DNA of 64,000 nucleotides, from assembly GCA_007258455.2 (NCBI GenBank), contig VDFB02187766.1:1-64000 (forward strand), read 5' to 3'. The DNA is from Sequoia sempervirens (lineage: Eukaryota > Streptophyta > Pinopsida > Cupressales > Cupressaceae). The notes under the pieces are model-generated. The model made no database searches. It had not been told where the DNA came from and worked only from the letters and a program-made list of their open reading frames with translations. Of the stretch, positions 56,540 to 64,000 are shown piece after piece. Position 1 is the first letter of the stretch; every line of letters starts with the position of its first letter. The translations under genes and the position numbers were made by a program.

Positions 56540-59027
56540 CTAACATTTTTTTGGTCCTCCAGTAGTGGAAGGATTGTTCTTCTGCTTGGTCAATGCTCTA
56601 AAATTTGCAACTGATAGTTGTTCAACATCTGTCTCTGTTGAGCATGAATCAGAGTCCCAATATAATCCACTTAATCTGTCAAATCTACTCCATCTTTTCC
56701 TTTCTATAGCAATGTCATATTGGTAGAACCTGAAGTTTGGTGTAGGCCACAAGAAAATGTGTGGCTGGAAAGTCAGAGGAAGCCAAAATCGCCCCTTTGT
56801 TCTCCCAATCTGAATATACCTGTCAATCTTCTTTAGTGTTGCAACATAGTTCTGAATGGAATGAGGTTCAACCTTGCTTCAACTCATTAGTTAAGTTGTT
56901 CCATCGTTGGGATAGGTATCCTCTCACAAGTTCCTCTTTTGTTGCTACCTTTACCTCATACTCAATTCAAATCGCTTCAATCCAAGGCATAATCCTGTTG
57001 CCATAGCTAGGTCTGAGAAGCATTCTAAGCCATTCCCTTTGAATATCCCTTGGGTTGCTTGATTTAGCCCTAATGGCCAAGGGGATATTAGATTCCATCT
57101 TCTTATAAGCCTTATGCTGCTCTCCCCAACTAATCTCATTTTGCACCCAAGACATGAATGCTCTCAATTGAATATCTCCAACATACAATAGTGGATTCCA
57201 ATCTTGGTCTTGTGTTACAACATAATTGTGCAGATAAAATTCACATAATAAATTCTTCATTTCAAGGGAGGCAATCCTATAAGCATTAAAGAATTCAGTA
57301 GGAGTCTCAATAGAGGGGTTCAAACCTGAAATAATCTTTGACAACTTAAAGGAGAGTTATTTCTCTTTCAGGTGCAGAGCATAAACCCTTGGAGGGGTTC
57401 TGGATTCTAGAATCTATGGTACCAAGGTCATAATGTTGTCTACTTTCTTCTTCAAAGTAGCAATTTCCTCATTCTTTTCTTCAATGACCTCATCCCTCTT
57501 TTGAATTTTCTTTTCCAATCTCTTTTTTTCCTTTTTCCATTCCTCCTCCCTATGTATTTCTTCCCATAAATTGAAAATTGCTACATGAATTGTGAAAATG
57601 GGAGGGTTATGAACTCCTAGACTAGTATTTTTTGTTGATGGTTGCTCCCCATATAGTACTATCTGCATGGACTCAGGCTGTCCAATTATCTCTGCCTGCA
57701 GGGGTACTATTTCTTCTCTCTTCTTGTTGCACCTTATGTTTCAGTTCTTGGATTTTCTCTTGCTCTTGTTGTGGATGCACAAACTCTTGCTCTTGTTCTT
57801 GGTTTTGCTGTAGGAACTCCTGATTTTTATCGAATTCTTTTGTGATATTAGCAAGGTCAGCTAATGTCATCCTTACTACTCTCTCAAATATGTCTTCTTC
57901 TTCTTCAATATTTTCCTACCCCATTGGAGTTTCATGTGATGTCTCTCCATGCCTAGGTCTTTCCTGTGGAGGCATACAAAAAGTTGGTCCAACTGGTCTT
58001 GACTTCCTAAGAGTGCTCTTATGTTTTCCTTTGGTTGTAGGATGTATAGTGTCAGCCTTTCTCTTCCTAGCACTCGAAACCTCTTTTTCTATGAGCCATG
58101 TTTTGGCTTTTCCTGTTCTTGTTCCTACCTCCTTCTTCTATGCCCTAGTTCTCATTAGGGTTTCAAGGGGGATTCCATCATTAGAATCAGATGAAGAACT
58201 TGTTTTTTCTGAATGCTTTGTTTCAGAGGAACTGATGTCTATGGTTTCTTCTTCTGTTACAAGGGGGTTCACACTAGAGCCAGTGCTAGAGGTTGAAGCA
58301 CCAGGAGTGGCTTCAATCATGCTTAATCTTTTGCTAGCCCTACGGGGTTGAGGTAAAACCCTAGGTTGCAATTGCTCAAGTCTAAATTGATCAACATTTA
58401 TAAAATATTCCCAAGACATTCTAGATACATTATGCATAGATTTTTCAACCAAAAAATTAATCAGGAAATGGTGGGAAACACAATTGTCCCTACCTTTTTT
58501 TTTTCGGTTTCCATGATGGAGAGAAGGTTTTATAATGCATTAGGCACATTCATCTTCCTCCCATCCCTCATGTGACTCAACAACTTGAAATGCACTTAAT
58601 GGAGGTTCGATAGACGACCTTTGCATGCGATATACCTTATAATGTAGACAACTTCCTGCTTCCAAGGTTTAGGAAAAAAGGTTCTTTTTGTACTTGGTTT
58701 ATCCACACTGATTGGAGGGTCACCATGTACTATGAATTCAGCCCTAGCTAGCATTGCGTCTCTAGAGGCAGGGTAATGCTCACCATCAGCAGCTAACCTT
58801 GAAACTTCTGCAATTCTTTCCTCAGTTGCCACAACCTCTAACCCTTTTATTGAAGTTTTTCCTTCAAAAAATGTCTGAGAAAATTCAAGTGCAATGCCTT
58901 CATCAAAGCCATCTAGCTTCATGAAGTAGTCTAACCATCCACAACATCTAAATTCTTCCAAGAATTATGCATCCTGTAATAAAATGTCATTAACCGAGGG
59001 CTCATTTCGAATTAGCCCACCTCCCAT
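56540..59027 (-). pseudogene. Post-pol ORF of copy B, frameshifted
   Basis: Start ATG at 59027 (MGGGLIRNEP) aligns with MGGQLVRHEP of copy A. The N-terminal block continues as CCGWLDYFMKLDGFDEG and ATEERIAEVSRLAADGEH. A Ser-rich linker (58452-58138), a Gln/Glu-rich coiled coil (57870-57673), a Lys/Glu coiled coil (EEKNEEIATLKKKVDNIM) and the block DWNPLLYVGDIQLRAFMSWV follow. The last part, to 56540, is basic and aromatic. Frames change several times, so it is not expressible as one protein. Domain order matches copy A throughout, making the two a useful pair for reconstructing constraint. Confidence 0.7.
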
Positions 59028-59750
59028 TATCTGTAATTAGTTGTCACTCTACAAAATTTCTTTTCTGCAATTCTTGTGGGAAAGCCAACACCTTCCTACT
59101 AAATTTCCAATGCCAATATCGATTGAATTTCCCTTTATTTTTTACCTCTTCCTTTTTGTAACTCAAAATTACGACAGGGTCAATTATGGCAAGAAAAGGA
59201 GTGATAAAAAAGAGTGATTATGGAAAGAAATGGTGGCTACAGTTAGCGTCACTTCACACATGCGAGCCATCCTCTCATTTAGATTTCAAATCAACTCATT
59301 TTAAATTTTTTGATGTAGCCTAATCATGATTTGACACATGAGCAATATACTTTCATTTTTTTGTCCCCCCGAACCTAAATTTGGACATGTGTCCACACAT
59401 ATGATATGGGAGTGGCAATTTGATAGGGAGTAATGACATATTATGTGAACATCTATACTAATGTGCAATGATTAAATGAAGACACTTAAAAGGTAATTAA
59501 AAGACGATAATTAATGAACACATACCTGAATGTGTGGAGGATTTGTTGCAAGGATTGTGGAGAGAAAGTACTGTTCGCCCTTTTAGAAAATAATTGAGCA
59601 ATTAATGAAAGTGAAGTGGAGTGAGGTGAGGTGGAATGAAATGATGGAAACGAGAGAAAGGTGGTGACAGATGTACGAATGGGTAGATGAGTGAAGAAAT
59701 GGACTTCCACAAAAGTGGAAGTCTTTATTATGAAAAATACGTACCTTAAT
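59028..59750 (-). other. Spacer between pol and post-pol ORF, copy B
   Basis: About 720 bp without a credible frame. The equivalent spacer in copy A is about 600 bp (32820-33430). A splice acceptor or internal promoter would have to lie here if the downstream frame was ever expressed; none was identified by eye. Confidence 0.5.
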
Positions 59751-61023
59751 TTAGCCAAAAGGAGGGACACTAGGTCCACTTCCTTCAACTGCAAGAAGCT
59801 TGTGTGCTAAATGTTGGGTGAATTGTTGTAGGAACTCTTATTTGGAGGCTAGCTTGTGATATAATCTAAGGCAATGACCATTGACAAGTAAATTGAATTT
59901 GATAGGGTCAATGGTAGTGAGCTGAAAAGCTCCATTAGGAAAGACCTCAACAACTTCGTACGACCCTAACCACCTTGTTTGTAATTTTTATGTATTGTCC
60001 TGATACCTTTAGTCATATAGTAGTGCCCAGTTACCTAGCTGAAATTTATTCTCCTTGAAAAATTTATCATGCCATCTCATTCTCTGATTCTACACTACCT
60101 CCATATGGTGCAAGGCTTCTCTTCTCATCTCATCCCAAGCACTTAGCTGCATGACTCTCTCTTTTTGTGCCTCAAAGATATCCATCCCTAGGTCTACTGT
60201 AGTCCTAAGAGTCTTGTGCTCAAATTCAATAGGAATCATAGTTGTCTTCCCATACATCAGTTCAAATGAAGTGAAGCTTGTAGTGGTTTTCCAAGTGGTC
60301 CTGTAGGTTCAAACAACTTCTGGTAATCTGGTTTCCCAATAATTTTTGTGGATGGCTACTATCTTGGTCAAAATGGCTTCAATTTCTTTATTGGTGACTT
60401 CAACTTAGTCATTAGCCTGAGGGTTATAATGGGTAGACTTCCTATGCCTTATGTTATACTCATTAACCAATGCTGTAAAAAGAGTTGAAGTGAATTGAGC
60501 TCCTTGATCAGTTACTATCTCTCTTGGGACTCCATACCATGTGAAAATTCCTTCATAAATAAATTGTACAACCTTATTATCTCTTGCATGCTTCATGGCC
60601 TTAACCTCTACCCACTTAGTTACATAATCAGTGCATACTAAGACATAAGACTTACCATTTGATGGAGGGTCAATGGGTCCCACAAAATCCAATCCTCACT
60701 TGTCAAAGGGAGTGATTACTACTTAGGGATAAAGCAACATCTCATCAGATTTTTTTTGGTTGGCCCATCCTTTGACACCTATCACATTTCCTTGTGTATC
60801 TTCCTGCATCCTTGTGGAGTGTAGGCCAATAGTATGTTGTGTTCAGAATCTTCATTTTTGTTCTCTTTGCTGCAAAATTCCGTCCATAGGGTTCATCATG
60901 ACATGCATGCAAAATGTCATATGTCTCATCTTCCCTCAAAAATATTCTCATGACATGATCTGGCCCAATATAAAACAAGCATCCAACAATCCATGAAAAA
61001 GGAAAAGATTTTTCAATGAGCAC
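59751..61023 (-). pseudogene. Integrase and pol C-terminus, copy B
   Basis: The His-His-Cys-Cys zinc module reads HACHDEPYGRNF ... CDRCQRMGQ (61023-60745). The catalytic core (60692-60405) contains MDFVGPIDPP, DYVTKWVEVKAM and EIVTDQGAQF, giving two of the three D-D-E residues plainly; the Glu should follow near 60400 after a stop. The C-terminal part runs to TAA at 59751 with stops in between. It would insert cDNA; this copy is broken. Confidence 0.8.
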
Positions 61024-61335
61024 TCTTTTCTCCTTTGGTGAGAAATGAGGAGGAACTCTTCTTGTTACAAGATAATTAGCTATGTTAGCATAGCAAGGTG
61101 TTTGAACATTGATGGAAAATAGATGCTCATTAGGAAAGGAGTCATCTATGGCTTGATTTTCCTATGATGTAGTCAACCTTGAAAGAAAATCTGCAACAAT
61201 GTTGGCCTTTCCTGGTTTATCCACAATGGTTATGTCAAACTCCTACATCAGAAGTTACCATCTTTCCAATCTACCTGAGATCAGGGGTTTATTCATAAGG
61301 TATCTAATGGCTACATGATCGGTGTGCACAAAAAT

Positions 61336-62385
61336 CTAATAGCCTGTGATGTAGTGCTTGAATTTGTTTAGGGCATAAATCACTGCTAGCATTTCTTTCT
61401 TTGTCAAAGTATAGTTGAATTCAACTCCCTGAAGATTTTTGCTAGAAAAATAAATGGCAATTTCAATGGTTCCTTCTTTTTGTCCTAAGACCGCTCCTAT
61501 AGCATAGTCTGATTCATTTGTGTGAATGTGAAAAGGGATCTCCCAATTAGGTCCTTTTAGTACACAAGCATGGGTCAAGACTGCCTTCAAGTAAGAAAAT
61601 GCTTTGTCACAATCTTCTATCCATTGCAATTCAACATCTTTGGTTAGGAGAGTGTATAATGGTGTTGCCTTCTTGCTGAAGTCTTTGATGAAATTCCTAT
61701 AATATCTCGCATGTCCCAAGAAACTCCTAACATCATTTTTTTTTTCATGTGTAGGAAGATTAGTAATTACCTCAATTTTTGCAGGGCCTACTTGAATTCC
61801 TTGGTGAGAGATGTAGTGGCCAAGAACTACACCTTCCTGCATCATCATGAAGCACTTCTCACTATTTAAAGATAGGTTTTGATCTTCACATCTTGTAGGA
61901 CCTTCTTGAGATTTTCTAATGCTTCATTAAAAACAACACCATAGGTAGTAAAGTCATCCATAGAGATCTCCATGCAATCAAGGGAGATTTCTGAATATGC
62001 TAATGAATTCTCTTTGGAAAATTGCAGGTGCATTGCATAAGCCAAAAGGAAATACTGAATAAGAATATGTTCCCCATTAACAGATGAAGGTTGTCTTCTC
62101 CTCATCCTCAGGTGCAATTTGAATCTGGTTGTAACCACTGAATCCATATAGAAAAGAAAAGTACTACTTTTCTACAAGTGAGTCCAAGACTTTATCTACA
62201 AAAGGCAAGGGAAAATGATCTTTTTTGGTGGCAGAATTAAGTTCTTTGTAGTCAACACAAACTTGCCATTTTCCTCCCTTCTTTGGCACAATCACCAATG
62301 GAGACACCCACTGGTTGTCTGAGATAGGATAAATAAATCCTGCATCTAGCAATTTTTGTAGTTCTGCTTTAACAATTTCTCTCAA
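61336..62385 (-). pseudogene. Reverse transcriptase and RNase H, copy B
   Basis: RT starts near 62385 (AELQKLLDAGFIYPISD, PLVIVPKKGGKWQVCVDY), breaks at 62164, and resumes with the catalytic SMDDFTTYG near 61955. The RNase H part (61848-61336) is open: GHYISHQGIQVGPAKIE, FLGHARYYRNFIKDFSK, HTNESDYAIGAVLGQ and LTKKEMLAVIYALNKFKHY. The Met before the DD pair, rather than Tyr-x, is expected for this lineage. Confidence 0.8.
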
Positions 62386-62539
62386 TGCGGGGTTGATTCT
62401 TCATTGTGGCTGCCTTACTAGTTGAAAATCATCTATGATGTAGATTCTATGAGTGCAAAGTTTAGGGTCTATTCCTTTCATATGATGATAGTCCCATGAA
62501 AATGCATGCTGATGAGACCTTAGTAAGTATGCTAATGTC

Positions 62540-63977
62540 AACTGCTATTCTTCACTCAACTTACTGTTAATATTCAAACATTTTCCTTCAGACACCTGTA
62601 ATTGTGCAGTTAATTCTATCATAGTTTCTTCATTAACACATGGTACCTTGAGTTCATATTGCAGCATTGTGTGGAACATGCCTATTGTTGTAGGAAGTTT
62701 GTCTGCAGGCATAATGGCTACAAGAAGGGTGGTTGCAGGAAGTTCATCTGTTGGAAGAGTGACCATAGGAAGAGCAGGTCGAGCAAGCAGAAATGTCTTC
62801 ACAAGATTGGAAGAACCAAATGCATGAGAGGATGATGCTTCGTCAACTTCACAATGGTTCTGAATTATACTAGATAACACTTCATCTTCATTTTGAAGCT
62901 GCAGGAAAGCAATCTTTCCTAACATCATAAGTTGCACCACAAACTTAAATTCCTTGACCTCTTCACCAACATGTGGCCATACAGGATCTCCTCATCATGG
63001 GATGGCTGAGCAGGAGGATAAAGAACAAACTTTTTGGTGTTCCTGCCATAAGAAATAGTCATGTCACCTGACTGACATCCAATATAAATATTTGATATTG
63101 CTAACCATGGTCTTCCAAGAATGATAGGATATCCTCCTAGTGTAGCTTTAGGAGAAAGAATCATGAAGTTTGTCGGGTACTCCCAAGAGTCTAGAATCAC
63201 CACAAGGTCCTCTACTATCCCATCAGGCTTCACACTAGAAATATCAACAAGCTAAAAGATAGTAGGAGTAGATCTCATGCTTGTAATATTTAGTTGATGC
63301 AGGATGTCCTTATTCATCACATTTGTTGTTGCTCCCAAATCAATCAGAGCATTCTTTATTTGAATCCCATTGATAACAAATGCTACCACATGACTACCTG
63401 GATCATTGTACTTGGAAATAGTCACTTTTCCAAGCATGATGTCAATAAGCTATCCCACCACATGGACTGTAGTTGGGCCTTTCTTTTTCCTCCCTGACTT
63501 CTTGAGACATGCTTCCTTGATTGCCTTGCCATATATAGGAACATCTTTTGTGGCCTGAAATAGGGGTATCTGGACACATATGTGTTTCAACTACTCCAAG
63601 ATGTTGAAATTTGTATCTTCTTTGTCTTCCTTATGCTTGGAAACTTCCAATCTTTGAGGGAATGATGGCTCTTGTGCAGTTTGCTTGACTGGAACTGTAT
63701 AAAGACTTTTAGGTGCATCTAGCTAAATGGGATCATTTAGAGGTTCCTCTTCCTCTCCCACATGAAGCTCAGTAATAATGGGTGTGGAAGGAGTTGGTAA
63801 AGTAGTTACTGAATGTAGATAGATTTCACTCACACTCACAACACATGTGGGAAATTGATTTAGATCAAAAAAATATAATGGCTGCTGTTGTGGTTTATTA
63901 TTTGGGTTAGGTATGGATTGAGCTTGTAACTGAGTAGGTTTAGGTGCATTTGAGCTTGAATTAGCAGGTGGAGGCAT
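62540..63977 (-). pseudogene. Protease region and gag C-terminus, copy B
   Basis: A Pro/Asn/Gln-rich segment (63977-63723) is followed by IPLFQATKDVPIYGKAIKEA-like sequence and then protease (63437-63252) with NALIDLGATTNVM as active-site region. The flap-distal ILGRPWLAISN motif is at 63233-62925. The following 62940-62545 stretch is a linker. Stops at several positions; the interrupted order matches Athila-type polyproteins. Confidence 0.7.
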
Positions 63978-64000
63978 TATAGCAGGTTGCTAGGGTTGAG

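Larger units (their letters stand above)
55306..64000 (-). mobile_element. Athila-like Ty3/gypsy element, copy B (5' end outside window)
   Basis: Minus-strand order: gag/protease (about 63977-62940), reverse transcriptase (62385-61866), RNase H (61848-61336), integrase (61023-60405), pol tail to 59751, 720-bp spacer, post-pol frame (59027-56540), polypurine tract, 3' LTR (56528-55306). The RT catalytic region reads SMDDFTTYG and the protease DLGA, both of the type seen in the Athila lineage. The 5' LTR must lie beyond 64000, making the element at least 8.7 kb. Confidence 0.8.

Overview
The window looks like plant nuclear DNA from a large, repeat-dominated genome, probably a gymnosperm and perhaps a conifer. 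That placement is an inference. It rests on very long Ty3/gypsy elements, nested and C-to-T-decayed retrotransposons, AT-rich spacers and one plant-type basic secretory protein gene. There is no operon structure, and almost every long reading frame belongs to a retroelement. One 100-N assembly gap lies at 33668-33767.

Layout. (1) 1-5902: 3' part of a plus-strand LTR element ('family 2') with polypurine tract and 3' LTR. The LTR is split by a 3.38-kb TG...CA insertion flanked by ACATC duplications. (2) 6492-25283: an 18.8-kb Ty3/gypsy element of Tat/Ogre type ('family 1') with two LTRs of about 1.04 kb and a perfect GAAAG target duplication. It has a primer binding site, a decayed Gln-rich gag, protease, reverse transcriptase, two RNase H domains and integrase. 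A related solo LTR (22909-23918) sits inside it. (3) 25821-28807: two minus-strand family-2 LTRs in tandem, next to a Ty1/copia RNase H tail. (4) 29086-33667: 3' half of an Athila-like element (copy A) carrying an 843-codon frame between pol and the LTR, cut off by the gap. (5) 33768-45660: an AT-rich stretch without large LTR elements. It holds the only convincing host gene, an intronless basic secretory protein gene (PR-17 type, 41357-42049) with a TATA box, four W-box cores and poly(A) signals. Around it are a 416-bp TRIM, a tRNA-derived SINE and a 1.1-kb CT-rich tract. (6) 45666-50932: a family-1 solo LTR, then a 3.9-kb non-autonomous copia element with gag and protease but an unrecognised frame where integrase and reverse transcriptase should be. 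(7) 51248-55305: another minus-strand family-2 LTR with internal DNA. (8) 55306-64000: a second, longer Athila-like element (copy B) with pol plus the same post-pol frame, running off the window.

The most unusual signal is a 14-4-14 base dyad (arms approximating GGACTSATTCACCA and TGGTGAATSAGTCC) found 14 times, 13 of them inside family-2 LTRs. One copy lies about 110 bp upstream of the TATA box and two more lie about 115 bp apart downstream. The arms differ between copies, with paired changes in some. The second notable signal is the large, membrane-segment-free coiled-coil protein encoded after pol in both Athila-like copies. All mobile genes shown are broken by stops or frameshifts. The basic secretory protein gene is intact.
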